Source of the DNA: Saprospirales bacterium
Lineage (GTDB): Bacteria; Bacteroidota; Bacteroidia; Chitinophagales; Saprospiraceae
DNA length: 64,000 nucleotides
NCBI GenBank assembly: GCA_002698985.1
Contig: PAAY01000101.1
Coordinates: forward strand, 23,077-87,076
Direction: 5' to 3'
Position numbers and translations under genes: made by a program. Under the pieces are notes generated by a model that saw only the letters and a program-made list of their open reading frames with translations, was not told the origin of the DNA and did no database searches. Below are positions 43,070-51,990 of the stretch, in pieces. Within the stretch, counting starts at the first letter, position 1. Each line of letters begins with the position of its first letter.

Positions 43070-43627
43070 TCAGGACTTTTTGGAAAGCTTGCGGCAGTGG
43101 TAAACGTACTCCAAGGGGATGTTGATGAAGCGAACCACCGAACACTCGTCGAAGATGGAGGTGAGCATCTTCTGATGCACCCGTGTATAGAGGATCTGGT
43201 TGTAATAAGCCCCCGGCTCCAGGGCATCGTAAGCAGTTTGCAGGATGGATTTCCGCAGTTCCTTCGGGAAAAGGGTCAGCGGCAGAGACGATACCACGCC
43301 GTGCACGGAGCCTTCGACGTAATTGCGGAGGTTTTCCGCCCCGTCGTTGACGATGGTAAGGCGCTCATCCTCTATATGTTCCGATACATACTCACAAAAT
43401 TCAGGATTGACCTCAAAGGCAATCAGGCGTGATTCAGGTGAGATGGTGCGGAGGATTTCCCGGGTAATGTTTCCATGTCCGATGCCGAACTCCACGATGG
43501 TTTGCGCTCCCGTCTTCGGCAACAGCGAACAAATCTCCAATTCTACTTTCCGGCTGGTTTGTTTGAAAGCCCCGGTGGTAAACAGGTTCTTCGTAAACTG
43601 AATGGAGGTCTTTAGCTTTTCTTTCAT
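43070..43627 (-). CDS. Phospholipid N-methyltransferase-like / rRNA dimethylase-fold protein
   Basis: The protein has 185 residues from the ATG at 43627; a TTG lies one codon earlier. SAM-binding motif VEFGIGHGNITREIL, the motif II acid in IAFEVNPEFC, and VVSSLPLTLFPKELRKSIL, the SLP-type motif IV found in Rhodobacter-type PmtA. The N-terminal FTKNLFTTGAF helix resembles the membrane-binding helix of PmtA. The likely substrate is a phospholipid head group, but this is not certain. First gene of an operon with the DUF72 gene. Confidence 0.8.
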   Translation of the reverse strand: MKEKLKTSIQFTKNLFTTGAFKQTSRKVELEICSLLPKTGAQTIVEFGIGHGNITREILRTISPESRLIAFEVNPEFCEYVSEHIEDERLTIVNDGAENLRNYVEGSVHGVVSSLPLTLFPKELRKSILQTAYDALEPGAYYNQILYTRVHQKMLTSIFDECSVVRFINIPLEYVYHCRKLSKKS

Positions 43628-43790
43628 CAAGGTTTTTTTTCACAAAGTGCTGTTGCCGGAGGATTTCCCTCTTCGCCCTTCGGGCAATGTGAGCACTGCT
43701 TCTTTGCCTATGCCAGGCCGCAACACCAGCCGTAAAGTTAGTTGCTCGCAGCAAACCATCAAGTTGTACCCGGCAATAATTGCTCCGCCC

Positions 43791-44906
43791 CTACCCTGCT
43801 GACAGCCGGTAATGCACTTTTCGTTCCCGCAGGTAGTCCATCACAAAGTTGAAACAGTGCTCATCGGGCCCCACAAATTCCGGTGGGCTGATGCCTTTCC
43901 GGTCAAAGCGCCCCGAAAGCACGAGGTTGGCCACTGCCGTGCAGGTGAAACCCGTTGTGCGGGCCATGCTGATGGTATCGGTTTCGGGGTCGTAATGGTC
44001 CAGCAGGTCGTACTGCCACTTCCTGCTTTCCGTCTCCACCTCCACTCGCATCAGGGTGAAATCGCCCTCGCCATCCTTCAGCTTCCACAATGGAAAGAGC
44101 AACCGTGCCGTAAAATCCACCGGCCGGATGCGGACACCCTTGATTTCGATTTCTTCTTCGGAAAAGAAGCCGCTCTCCCGCAACACCCGCAGGTATTCGA
44201 TGGAACCCGGATAGCGCAGCGTCTTTTCGATCATGTCCGGAATGTCGGGCATGGTTTTGATCAGCGAGCGCAGGCCGTCGGTATTGAAGGCCTCCAGCGT
44301 TCCCACACCTTCAAAGTTGATGAGTTCCGGATCGCTCAATGCCGGGCGAACCACCAGCCGGCCACCTTCCACATACCTGGCTGGCCGCACGTATTCCTCG
44401 ATGACATCAACGGGTGAAAAAACGGCTTTGTACTCCCAGGGCCATTCCCGCACCTGTGGCAGCCCTCCTACCATGCACCGAAAGCGCTTCACCTTTTCAC
44501 GGGCATGGTGATAGCCCAGGATGATGTTGCCCATGCCGGGGGCCACACCGCAATCCACCACGGCCGTCACGCCCTGCTGTTTTGCCAGTTCGTCCAGTCC
44601 GAAGGGGTCTTCCGGAAAAAAGGAAATATCCACCACGTTCTTTCCAGCCTCCAATACCGCCCGCAGCGCCTCATAACCCATGAAGCCCGGCAGCGCGCCC
44701 ACCACCAGGTCATAATCCGACACCAATTTTTTGATGGCTTCAGAATCGCTCAGATCGGCCTGCACCGTTTTCAATTTTCCTTTGCTTCGCAAACGGCTCA
44801 GTGCTTCCTCGCTCCGGTCGGCAGCAGTCACGTCGTGGTCTTTGGCCAGGTCAAGGGCCATCACCCCGCCCACCAGTCCAGCTCCCAGCACAATGATCTT
44901 TTTCAT
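43791..44906 (-). CDS. Saccharopine dehydrogenase family protein
   Basis: The protein has 371 residues from the ATG at 44906; the open frame runs to 45002, but MKKIIVLGAGLVGGVMALDL begins the Rossmann fold. Rossmann domain (1-130) with ADRSEEALSRL and VVGALPGFMGYEALRAVLEAG, then DCGVAPGMGNIILGY. The C-terminal saccharopine dehydrogenase domain contains EGVGTLEAFNTDGLRSLI. It looks most like the lysine 6-dehydrogenase/carboxynorspermidine dehydrogenase-like branch. The substrate is not decided by sequence. Confidence 0.87.
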   Translation of the reverse strand: MKKIIVLGAGLVGGVMALDLAKDHDVTAADRSEEALSRLRSKGKLKTVQADLSDSEAIKKLVSDYDLVVGALPGFMGYEALRAVLEAGKNVVDISFFPEDPFGLDELAKQQGVTAVVDCGVAPGMGNIILGYHHAREKVKRFRCMVGGLPQVREWPWEYKAVFSPVDVIEEYVRPARYVEGGRLVVRPALSDPELINFEGVGTLEAFNTDGLRSLIKTMPDIPDMIEKTLRYPGSIEYLRVLRESGFFSEEEIEIKGVRIRPVDFTARLLFPLWKLKDGEGDFTLMRVEVETESRKWQYDLLDHYDPETDTISMARTTGFTCTAVANLVLSGRFDRKGISPPEFVGPDEHCFNFVMDYLRERKVHYRLSAG

Positions 44907-45044
44907 AAATGTTCGTTGGTTTCCAATGTCGTTTATTCGGCATTTACCGAAGGGCCAAAAATAAGTTTTCGTTCCACAATGCCGCCGGTTGACAAAAGTC
45001 ATCAGCCCGGCGTGGCCGGCTGGCTATTTTGCGGCCGCGTTTGC

Positions 45045-45537
45045 GTGACGGACGTGACGGACGTGACTTAGCCAACATCTCAGGGATGAGGAATGCCCCG
45101 AAAGCTTTCGGGGGAGGGATGAAAGAGCTAGCGCCCCCAAACGCTACACTCTAAACTTTTTAACCACAGAGTTGCACAGAGTTTTGACACGGAGTTCCAC
45201 GGAGCTAGCGCCCCAAACTCTACACCCTACACTCTAAACTTCTTAACCACAGAGTTAAGCTGAGTTGTTACACAGAGTTGCACAGAGTTTTGACACGGAG
45301 TTCCACGGAGCTAGCGCCCCCAAACTCTACACTCTAAACCCTACACCCTAAACTTTTTAACCGCAGAGTTATCGGAGTTGAAAACAGAGTTAAACAGAGT
45401 ATTCCTGCTAAGCCCAATAATCATCTATCCCCGATGAGTATCGGGGTCATAATCCCTATAACCCTCATAATCCCAACCAACCGACAACAACCCCAATAAT
45501 CCTCCATAATCCAAATAATCCTCATAATCTCCAAGAA
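45045..45537. repeat. Composite intergenic repeat F
   Basis: Plus-strand order: CGTGACGGA (three times), TTCAGGGATGAGG-like, CCCCGAAAGCTTTCGGGG, GGGATGAAAGAGCTAGCGCC, CTACACTCTAAAC, ACCACAGAGTTGCACAGAG, GACACGGAGTTCCACGGAGC and TAGCGCC (the last group three times over), CCCTACACCCTAAAC, GAGTTAAACAGAGT, CTGCTAAGCCCAATAATC, CCCCGATGAGTATCGGGG, then ATAATCC repeats to the tryptophanase ATG. It shares blocks with composites C and D. Confidence 0.85.
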
Positions 45538-46917
45538 ATGCACAAAACCATCATCGAACCATTCAGGATCAAGGTAGTAGAGCAAATCAGGATGAGCACC
45601 GAAGAGGAGCGGAAAGGCTACCTCGAAAAGGCCAACTACAATCCCTTTTTGCTGCCCAGCGAAGAAGTCATCATCGACCTGCTGACCGACAGCGGCACCT
45701 CCGCCATGAGTGCCAACCAATGGTCGGGCATCATGAAAGGCGATGAGAGCTACGCCGGCGCCTCCAGTTGGTTCCGGATGGAAAGTGCAGTGAAAGACCT
45801 GACGGGCTATCCCTATGTGTTGCCTACGCACCAGGGCCGGGCGGCAGAGCACCTGCTCTATGGCCGCATCGGAGGACCTGGCAAGGTCTTCATCGCCAAC
45901 ACCCACTTCGACACCACGCGGGCCAACATCGAGTACAGCGGCGCCACGGCCATTGACATACCCGTGGAGGCCAGTCGCCATCCCGATTGGGAAACGCATT
46001 TCAAAGGCAACATGGACACGGCCAAACTGAAAGCCCTCATCGCAGAACACGGGGCTGAAAACGTTGCGGCCGTCATCCTCACCGTCACCAACAACAGCGG
46101 TGGCGGCCAGCCCGTAAGCATGGAAAACGCCCGGGCTGTGTCGGCAATCTGCAAAGAACACGGCATCCTCTTCATCCTCGACGCCTGCCGCATCGCCGAA
46201 AATTCCTGGTACATCAAACACTGGGAAAAGGGTTTCGAGAACAAGACTTACCGGGAGATTGCCCAGGAGATGTTCTCACTGGCTGACGGCTGCGTGATGA
46301 GCGCCAAAAAAGACGCCCTCGTAAACATGGGTGGATTCCTGGCCCTCAAAGACCTCGAGCTGGCCATCCAGTGCCGCACCGTCCTCATCATCACCGAAGG
46401 CTTTGCCACTTATGGAGGCCTCTCTGGCCGCGACATGGAGGCCATCGCCACCGGCCTCGAAGAAGTCTTCGACCCCGACTACCTCAACTACCGCATCCAC
46501 AGCACGGCCTACCTCGGAAAAAAGCTCATCGAAATGGGCATACCCGTCATTCGCCCCGTCGGGGGCCACGCCGTTTATGTCGATGCCCGGGAGTTTTACC
46601 CGCACATCCCCGTCGAGGAATATCCCGGCCAGGCCCTGGCCTGTGAACTCTACCTGAAAGGCGGCATCCGCTGCTGCGAAATTGGCTCCGTCATGTTCGG
46701 CAAATACGACGAAAACGGCAAGCTCGTCCCCGCACCCATGGAACTGGTCCGCCTGGCCATCCCCCGCAGGGTCTATACCCAAAGCCACATCGACTACGTC
46801 GTGGAAACCTTTGAAATGCTGCTCGCCGGCAAGGATCAGGTCCGGGGCTTCCGCATCACCTATGAACCGCCTTTCCTGCGGCACTTTACGGCGAGGTTTG
46901 AGAGGGTGGGTGCGTGA
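45538..46917 (+). CDS. tnaA: Tryptophanase
   Basis: The protein has 459 residues and is PLP-dependent: L-tryptophan to indole, pyruvate and ammonia. PLP lysine in [13 protein letters not shown]. Asp125 in HFDTTR takes the place of the threonine seen in tyrosine phenol-lyase (Asp137 in the E. coli enzyme, as I recall), and IRCCEIGS replaces the MERG motif, both typical of tryptophanase. It is clearly homologous to the lyase at 28571. No tnaC-like leader peptide is seen; the upstream gap is repeat sequence. The stop codon TGA is inside a GCGTGACTC repeat. Confidence 0.93.
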   Translation: MHKTIIEPFRIKVVEQIRMSTEEERKGYLEKANYNPFLLPSEEVIIDLLTDSGTSAMSANQWSGIMKGDESYAGASSWFRMESAVKDLTGYPYVLPTHQGRAAEHLLYGRIGGPGKVFIANTHFDTTRANIEYSGATAIDIPVEASRHPDWETHFKGNMDTAKLKALIAEHGAENVAAVILTVTNNSGGGQPVSMENARAVSAICKEHGILFILDACRIAENSWYIKHWEKGFENKTYREIAQEMFSLADGCVMSAKKDALVNMGGFLALKDLELAIQCRTVLIITEGFATYGGLSGRDMEAIATGLEEVFDPDYLNYRIHSTAYLGKKLIEMGIPVIRPVGGHAVYVDAREFYPHIPVEEYPGQALACELYLKGGIRCCEIGSVMFGKYDENGKLVPAPMELVRLAIPRRVYTQSHIDYVVETFEMLLAGKDQVRGFRITYEPPFLRHFTARFERVGA

Positions 46918-46965
46918 CTCGTGACTCGTAACTCGTGACCCGTGACTCGTGACTCGTAACGGGTG
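46915..46965. repeat. CGTGACT microsatellite after tnaA
   Basis: CGTGACTCGTGACTCGTAAC and variants, about seven units, begin at the tnaA stop itself. A GTTGAGAGAA repeat follows at 47053-47083. Confidence 0.75.
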
Positions 46966-47097
46966 GCAGGTACTTTGTTCGTTGGTGAAAATGAAGTGGC
47001 GTGCTGCCCGACTTCAATGGGCTTTTGGCAAGGTAAGTACCGGCGGCGGCGGGTTGAGAGAAGTTGAGAGAAGTTGAGAGGGGTTCAGGTTGCAACT

Positions 47098-47235
47098 TTA
47101 GGTTGCGGCCTGAATTATGGGATTCGAATTATTTAAGTGTAGCACACGGTACAGCCTTGCATCAGGATGTTCTCCTTCGGGAATGATGGTGTTCGGGAGA
47201 TCAGCGTTACCGGCTGTCTGCAAACTTTTATGCAG
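47098..47235 (-). pseudogene. Possible short coding remnant
   Basis: A 45-codon open frame on the minus strand between two stops has protein-like composition (ADLPNTIIPEGEHPDARLYR) but no start codon. It may be the end of a decayed gene. I cannot name a family, and it may be chance. Confidence 0.2.
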
Positions 47236-47272
47236 TCACCGAAAGCATCGGAGAAGCAACTTGTAAACCATC

Positions 47273-47728
47273 TCATCGTGACTCAATTTTGAATCCTATT
47301 CCCAACTCCTTTTTTCTTTCTTGAAGGCTATTGAAATCCAACGGACCTGAAACGTGAGCCTGCATGATGTTATCACAATTGATTTTATCACAATTTTCAA
47401 TATCCAATTCAAAATTCTTATCAACTATCCAAAAGGCCTCTCTTTCACTATTGAGGATTTGAGTCCTAGCAACAATCCACCGCTCATCAAAACTCGCAGC
47501 CACAACATATTCTTTTCCATAATTCATCGCTCTTGATGGAACGACAGGTATTCCAGCATCACAACAACCACTTGGCGTAGTGCAATAGACAATTACTCGA
47601 TCGCTATCACGATCACCTTCAAGTAGTACAAACTTATTTCCTAATTCATTGGCACCAAAAAAAGAACATATATTGCAAGAAAGATAAACAAAACAAAAGA
47701 GCAGACAGAAGTATATTTTCGCATTCAT
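47273..47728 (-). CDS. Orphan lipoprotein
   Basis: The protein has 151 residues from the ATG at 47728. Lipoprotein signal with LCFVYLSC (Cys17). The mature part has a Cys-rich segment (CTTPSGCCDAG) and further Cys in ENCDKINCDN, with strands such as YVVAASFDERWIVART between. No family recognised. Base composition is more AT-rich than the neighbours, suggesting recent acquisition. Confidence 0.55.
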   Translation of the reverse strand: MNAKIYFCLLFCFVYLSCNICSFFGANELGNKFVLLEGDRDSDRVIVYCTTPSGCCDAGIPVVPSRAMNYGKEYVVAASFDERWIVARTQILNSEREAFWIVDKNFELDIENCDKINCDNIMQAHVSGPLDFNSLQERKKELGIGFKIESR

Positions 47729-47971
47729 GGTTCGGAATTTTGTACCTATTGGCAATTGGGATAAATAGCATGGATAAGTTAGGTAATGATTGGCAATTTG
47801 CTGGGATGAGGTCAGAAAAAAATGAAACCAATGAAAGCCGATAAAGTGTGTTCAAAATGTCTGATGATTGTTTGCAAATTACAAGTTGGCCTCGAAAAAC
47901 TATTGAACATTTCCACATACTTGTGAGAACCGGAGGCAATAGAGTTTTAAGAGGTATTCATTTTTAGCATA

Positions 47972-48376
47972 TTACTCTTCGTTCAAATATTTATAAAATT
48001 TTGTATCGCCAATGTGATACATGATGTGACGAAACTCTTCCCCTATATCAAAAAGCAAATTATTAATATCCTCCTCAGACAAAGTGTCGGAACAAAGTTT
48101 AGGAAAAAAATCTCGACATAGCCTTTTGCATGATTCTTCAATCTCTAAAAAAGAATATGCTAACACATGCGATTCTGGCTCATCAATAGAATCAAATGAT
48201 TTGATTATTTTCAGCTTGTCTAACTTTGCAGCAATCAAGCTCAATTTCTCTTGATATTCCATAATCATTTTTTTACAAGTCGTCAATTGCTCGCTATTAA
48301 GTCCTAACCGTTCAAATTCCTCTCCGTCCAGGCAAGCTTGCAACTTGCCATTCTCGTCACAATCTCCACTCCTCAT
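47972..48376 (-). CDS. Orphan helical protein
   Basis: The protein has 134 residues from the ATG at 48376. All-helical, acidic, with a coiled-coil-like stretch (QEKLSLIAAKLDKLKIIKSF) and a Cys pair (SCKRLCRDFF). No signal peptide or membrane helix. AT-rich like the orphan lipoprotein next to it, with 243 bp of unassigned sequence between them. Family not recognised. Immunity proteins of toxin systems can look like this, but no toxin gene is present. Confidence 0.45.
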   Translation of the reverse strand: MRSGDCDENGKLQACLDGEEFERLGLNSEQLTTCKKMIMEYQEKLSLIAAKLDKLKIIKSFDSIDEPESHVLAYSFLEIEESCKRLCRDFFPKLCSDTLSEEDINNLLFDIGEEFRHIMYHIGDTKFYKYLNEE

Positions 48377-48575
48377 CACAGCTTCTTGGATGCCTGCCCG
48401 ACTTCGGCTGGTATATTGCTGTTGTTTTGTAAAAATAGTTCTGTATCCCCAAAAGTCATACTCCTCGTTTGATTACCAGTCATTAATCCGTTGAAAAGCC
48501 AAAAAAACGCTTTCCCAAAATGTCTATCCCCTGCCGGATTTGCACCAGGCCAGCGTGCCCGGCTACAAGTAGTAG

Positions 48576-48926
48576 CTAACTTCCGAGCTTCCCTACCTCC
48601 GGATATGTTTTCAACAGTTCTTCTATGATAGGTTTGTTTTCGATGAAGGCCTGCCAGACAGCTGCGGCCCAGCGGTGGATCATCTCATTGCGGTCGGTGC
48701 CGGGCGGGACATCCAGCACATCCCGGATGGTGAGGTGGCCACGGTGTTCGGGAAGGGTGAAGGCGGGCCAGGCAACTATGCGGCGGGCCATGGCCATGTG
48801 GGCCAGTTGCACGGCCCTGCCGGTGAAGCCCTGCTCCACGTGCAGGTAAAGGCCCACGAGGGCAAAGGTGAGTTTGACAGGCTTAGTATCAGGCGTTGCG
48901 GTCTGTGCAGCCCAGGCGTCCACCAC
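48576..48926 (-). CDS. DUF5946 family protein, N-terminus probably disrupted
   Basis: The protein has 116 residues from the GTG at 48926. Family features: VVDAWAAQTATPDTKPVKL, FALVGLYLHVEQGFTGRAVQ, WPAFTLPEHRG and VPPGTDRNEMIHRWAAAVW. Members normally begin some 20 residues earlier with a Y-x-L-x-x-x-D-x-x-F-x-H-Q motif. Here the frame continues upstream as YSLGLADAEFTHQHV without a good start and meets a TGA at about 48970. A neighbouring frame supplies KPLRFEY with a GTG at 49015, so a one-base frameshift near 48965 (or a sequencing error) is likely. Confidence 0.55.
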   Translation of the reverse strand: MVDAWAAQTATPDTKPVKLTFALVGLYLHVEQGFTGRAVQLAHMAMARRIVAWPAFTLPEHRGHLTIRDVLDVPPGTDRNEMIHRWAAAVWQAFIENKPIIEELLKTYPEVGKLGS

Positions 48927-49133
48927 GTGCTGGTGGGTGAATTCCGCATCGGCCAGGCCGAGGGAATATACTCAAAACGAAGTGGTTTGGGCGGCGAAGC
49001 CGGCCAAACTCCCACCCCCTACTGAAGTTTAAAGCTGGGGGTTTCCCAAACTACTTCGACTTGGGAATAAAATGAAAGTTGGTGGAAGAGCGCTTCGGGA
49101 TGGTCTGCCATTTCTTTCGCCTTTGGCAATACG

Positions 49134-49163
49134 AAAAAAGCCCTTGCGGAATGCAAGGGCTTT
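49134..49163 (-). terminator. Intrinsic terminator of tRNA-Phe
   Basis: On the minus strand AAAGCCCTTGC-attcc-GCAAGGGCTTT, followed by TTT, is an 11-bp stem (49153-49163 with 49137-49147) beginning 6 nt after the tRNA. Confidence 0.85.
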
Positions 49164-49168
49164 GGAGG

Positions 49169-49241
49169 TGGTGCGGGACGGAATCGAACCGCCGACACAT
49201 GGATTTTCAGTCCATTGCTCTACCGACTGAGCTACCGCACC
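49169..49241 (-). tRNA. tRNA-Phe (GAA)
   Basis: 73 nt including discriminator A. Acceptor GGTGCGG/CCGCACC, D-arm GCTC-AGTCGGTA-GAGC, anticodon stem ATGGA/TCCAT with loop CTGAAAA (anticodon GAA), T-arm GGCGG-TTCGATT-CCGTC. The 3' CCA is not encoded directly after the discriminator (CTCCA follows). No intron. Confidence 0.97.
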
Positions 49242-49335
49242 TTTGAGGATTTCGGCTCCGTTTTTCCGAAGCGGGGGCAAAGATATAGGGATTTTTATTT
49301 TTTCCCAATCTGCTCCATTTTTTTCCAAATCTTTT

Positions 49336-50538
49336 TCACGCGGTCCCAGGTTTAGCCGGAGGCGGAACGTAAACAGCAAACAACAAGGCCAACAGCAGGG
49401 CAGCCACGGCCGTGATGCCGAACAGCCAGACGGGCCCCAGCGAATACCATATCAAACCGGCCAGGCTGCTGGCCAGCAGGGTGGCCACGCTTCGCAGGGC
49501 CTCGTAGGTGCCGATGGCGGTGGCCGTTTCCTCTCGCTTTGCAATGTTGCTGATCCAGGCCTTGGCCATGCCCTCTGTGGCAGCGGCGTAAAAGCCGTAG
49601 AGCAGGAAGATCAGCCCGAATTCCAGCCAGCCGCCGGCACGGGTCATGCCGGCATAGACCAATGAAAAGATGATGAGCCCGCTGATGAAGGTCCTGCGGA
49701 TGCCCCATCTGTCGGCGATGATGCCGGCGGGGTAACTGGCAGCGGCATAGCTGAGGTTGTAGAAAATGTACACCCCGATGAGCACCTGGTCGGAGATGCC
49801 CTGGTGCTTGAGCATGAGCAGCAGGAAAAAGTCGGAGCTGTTGATGAGGGCGAAAAGCAGCAGGCCGGTGAGCAGCCGGCGGTATTCCCGGGCAGCCCCG
49901 AGTGCGTATTTTACGAAGGAAAAGAAACCGGGCCGAGGCTTGCCGGGCGCTGTGGCCGGTCGGGGTTTTTCCCGAAGGAAAAAAGTGGTGAGCACCGCCA
50001 GCACCCCCGGCACAAAAGCGATGTAAAACAGCCAAATGTACTGACCGGGCCATTGCACGAGGAAGAGCAGTGCCAGGGCCGGCCCGAGGGCGGCACCGAG
50101 GGTGTCCATGCCACGGTGGAAGCCGAAGACCCGGGCTTTGGTGGCGGGTGTGGCCTCATCGGAGAGCAGGGCATCACGGGCGCCGGTGCGCACGCCTTTG
50201 CCGAGGCGGTCGAGGGTGCGGGCAAAGAGCACCCACAGCGGGGCCGTCCAGATGGCCATGAGGGGTTTGGAGATGGCGCTGAGGGCATAACCCCATTGCA
50301 CGAAGGGCAACCTGCGGCCGCTGCGGTCGGAGAGTTGGCCGAACCAGCCTTTGCTGAGGCCCGCCGTCGCTTGCGCAATGCCTTCCAACAGGCCAATTCC
50401 GACGACACCAAAACCGATGCTTTCGAGGTACAGGGGCATGACGGGGTACAGCATCTCGCTGGCCATGTCGGTGAACAGGCTCACCATGCCCAGCAGCAAC
50501 ACCGTTCGTGTCAATATGCGCCGAGGGGCCGGCTTCAT
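49336..50538 (-). CDS. MFS transporter
   Basis: The protein has 400 residues and about twelve transmembrane helices. The loop 2-3 signature is GWFGQLSDRSGRR, and FARTLDRLGKGVRTGARDALL lies in the fourth helix region. This MFS branch (with MVSLFTDMASEMLYPVMPLYL at the start) is common next to other membrane proteins, and its substrate is unknown. It starts 2 bp after the stop of the CNNM/CBS gene, so the two are cotranscribed. Confidence 0.9.
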   Translation of the reverse strand: MKPAPRRILTRTVLLLGMVSLFTDMASEMLYPVMPLYLESIGFGVVGIGLLEGIAQATAGLSKGWFGQLSDRSGRRLPFVQWGYALSAISKPLMAIWTAPLWVLFARTLDRLGKGVRTGARDALLSDEATPATKARVFGFHRGMDTLGAALGPALALLFLVQWPGQYIWLFYIAFVPGVLAVLTTFFLREKPRPATAPGKPRPGFFSFVKYALGAAREYRRLLTGLLLFALINSSDFFLLLMLKHQGISDQVLIGVYIFYNLSYAAASYPAGIIADRWGIRRTFISGLIIFSLVYAGMTRAGGWLEFGLIFLLYGFYAAATEGMAKAWISNIAKREETATAIGTYEALRSVATLLASSLAGLIWYSLGPVWLFGITAVAALLLALLFAVYVPPPAKPGTA

Positions 50539-50540
50539 GA

Positions 50541-51638
50541 TCAGGGCGTTTTGGGAGGATTGGCAGCGGTGTCCATGCCGAGTTTTCTGGAGCGCTCTTT
50601 CCAGAGGTTCCGGGCGTACTGCTGGAGATCGGCGATGGAATCGGTTTCATCCATGATCTCCAGGCCGAGCAGGGTTTCGATGACGTCCTCGAGGGTGATC
50701 AGCCCGATGGGGCCGCCAAACTCGTCAACGACGATGGCCAGGTGCTCCCGCTTGCCCTGCAGCTTTTCAAAAACCTTGCGCAGCGACATGTTGTAAGGCA
50801 CCATGGCCACAGGCCGTTTCAGGTTCCTGAGGAGCTCGTTTTTCTTGCCGTTGAGCATGTTGTCCAGCAGGTCGTTCTTCAACAGCAGGCCGGTGATCTT
50901 CTCCGGATTGTCTTTGTAAAGCGGGATGCGGGAGTATTGCAGGGGACGGCTTTCCTGGTAAAATTCTTCCAGGGTCTGGTCTTCGTCGGCCATCACCATC
51001 ACGGTGCGGGGCGTCATTACATCCTGAGCGGTCAGGTCATCGAATTTGAGCAGGTTTTTGATGAGCCGGATATCGGCCTGCTCCAGGGCACCGCTCTCGC
51101 TCACCACCTCCGTCATGGCGGCAAAATCCTGTTTGCTGAAGACGGATTTGGACTTGTCTTTCTTCAGCATGCGGGTCAACTTGTAACTGAGCCAGACGAA
51201 GGGTTTCAGAATGACAACGAGCATATTCAGCGAGCGGGCCGTAAAGCCGGCCAGGCTCCGCCAGTTGTTGGCGCCGATGGTCTTCGGAATGATCTCCGAC
51301 AGAAACAGGATGGCCAGCGTCATCAGCGCAGCAATGATCGACTCATAGGACAGACTGAAGCCCGCCAACTGGATGCTCTGGCTGCCAAAGAGCTTGCCGG
51401 CCTGCGCACCCACACCAATGGCACCCACGGTGTGGGCAATGGTGTTGAGCGTCAGAATGGCCGACAAGGGCCGGTCAATGTCTTCTTTGAGCTTTTTGAT
51501 GAGCGCACCCAGCGGAGGCCGCTCGGTTTCCATGCGCTTGATGAAAGAAGGCGTGATACTCAAAAGCACGGCCTCCCAAACGGAGCATAAAAAGGAAAAA
51601 ATGATCGAGAGGAGAAAAAAACCTATCAGTAGTGACAT
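50541..51638 (-). CDS. CNNM/CorC-type membrane protein with CBS pair
   Basis: The protein has 365 residues. CNNM transmembrane domain (about 1-170) with an N-terminal hydrophobic start and LSEIIPKTIGANNW, then two CBS domains (about 200-345: DVMTPRTVMVMADEDQTLEEF and GKREHLAIVVDEFGGPIGLITLEDVIETLLG). The C-terminal CorC/HlyC domain is missing, as in the short CNNM branch. Members relate to magnesium or cobalt export. First gene of the unit with the MFS transporter. Confidence 0.9.
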   Translation of the reverse strand: MSLLIGFFLLSIIFSFLCSVWEAVLLSITPSFIKRMETERPPLGALIKKLKEDIDRPLSAILTLNTIAHTVGAIGVGAQAGKLFGSQSIQLAGFSLSYESIIAALMTLAILFLSEIIPKTIGANNWRSLAGFTARSLNMLVVILKPFVWLSYKLTRMLKKDKSKSVFSKQDFAAMTEVVSESGALEQADIRLIKNLLKFDDLTAQDVMTPRTVMVMADEDQTLEEFYQESRPLQYSRIPLYKDNPEKITGLLLKNDLLDNMLNGKKNELLRNLKRPVAMVPYNMSLRKVFEKLQGKREHLAIVVDEFGGPIGLITLEDVIETLLGLEIMDETDSIADLQQYARNLWKERSRKLGMDTAANPPKTP

Positions 51639-51714
51639 ATGGTCTTTGCAGCCGGCAGCTTACACCACCACGGCTTTATCAGATTTGGTGAACTGCAAAG
51701 GTAAGGTTGTTGGT

Positions 51715-51990
51715 TGACAGTTGGCTGTTGTCCGTTGCCCGTTGTCGGTTGTCGGTTGTCGGTTGATTGGGATTATGGGGATTATGGAGGATTATGGGGA
51801 TTATAGAGGATTATTGGGTTTTGCAGGGGTACTCTGTTAAACTCTGTTTATAACTCCGATAACTCTGTGGTTAAAAAGTTTAGAGTGTAGGGTTTAGAGT
51901 GTAGGGTTGGAGGTGCTAGCCCTTTCATCCCTCATCCCTGAACTGTCACGCCCGTCACGTCTGTCACGTCTGTCACGCTCCTCACGCCCC
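51715..51990. repeat. Composite intergenic repeat H
   Basis: GTTGTCGGTTGTCGGTTG, GGATTATGGG repeats (51768-51815), TTATTGGGTTTTGCAGG, ACTCTGTT, GTTTAGAGTGTAGGG (twice), GGAGGTGCTAGCCC, TCATCCCTCATCCCTGAA, GTCACGCCCGTCACG (five units). On the minus strand it reads from the stop of the aspartoacylase-like gene, which lies inside the CGTGA module, to ATAATCC before the CNNM gene. Confidence 0.85.

Noticed and set aside
45045..45537. tnaC-like leader peptide before tryptophanase
   Set aside because: The whole gap is composite repeat; no short frame with a Trp codon and downstream Pro was found next to the start.
49029..49379. 116-codon frame across tRNA-Phe
   Set aside because: It runs through the tRNA and its terminator on the same strand; the tRNA is certain and the frame has no domain.
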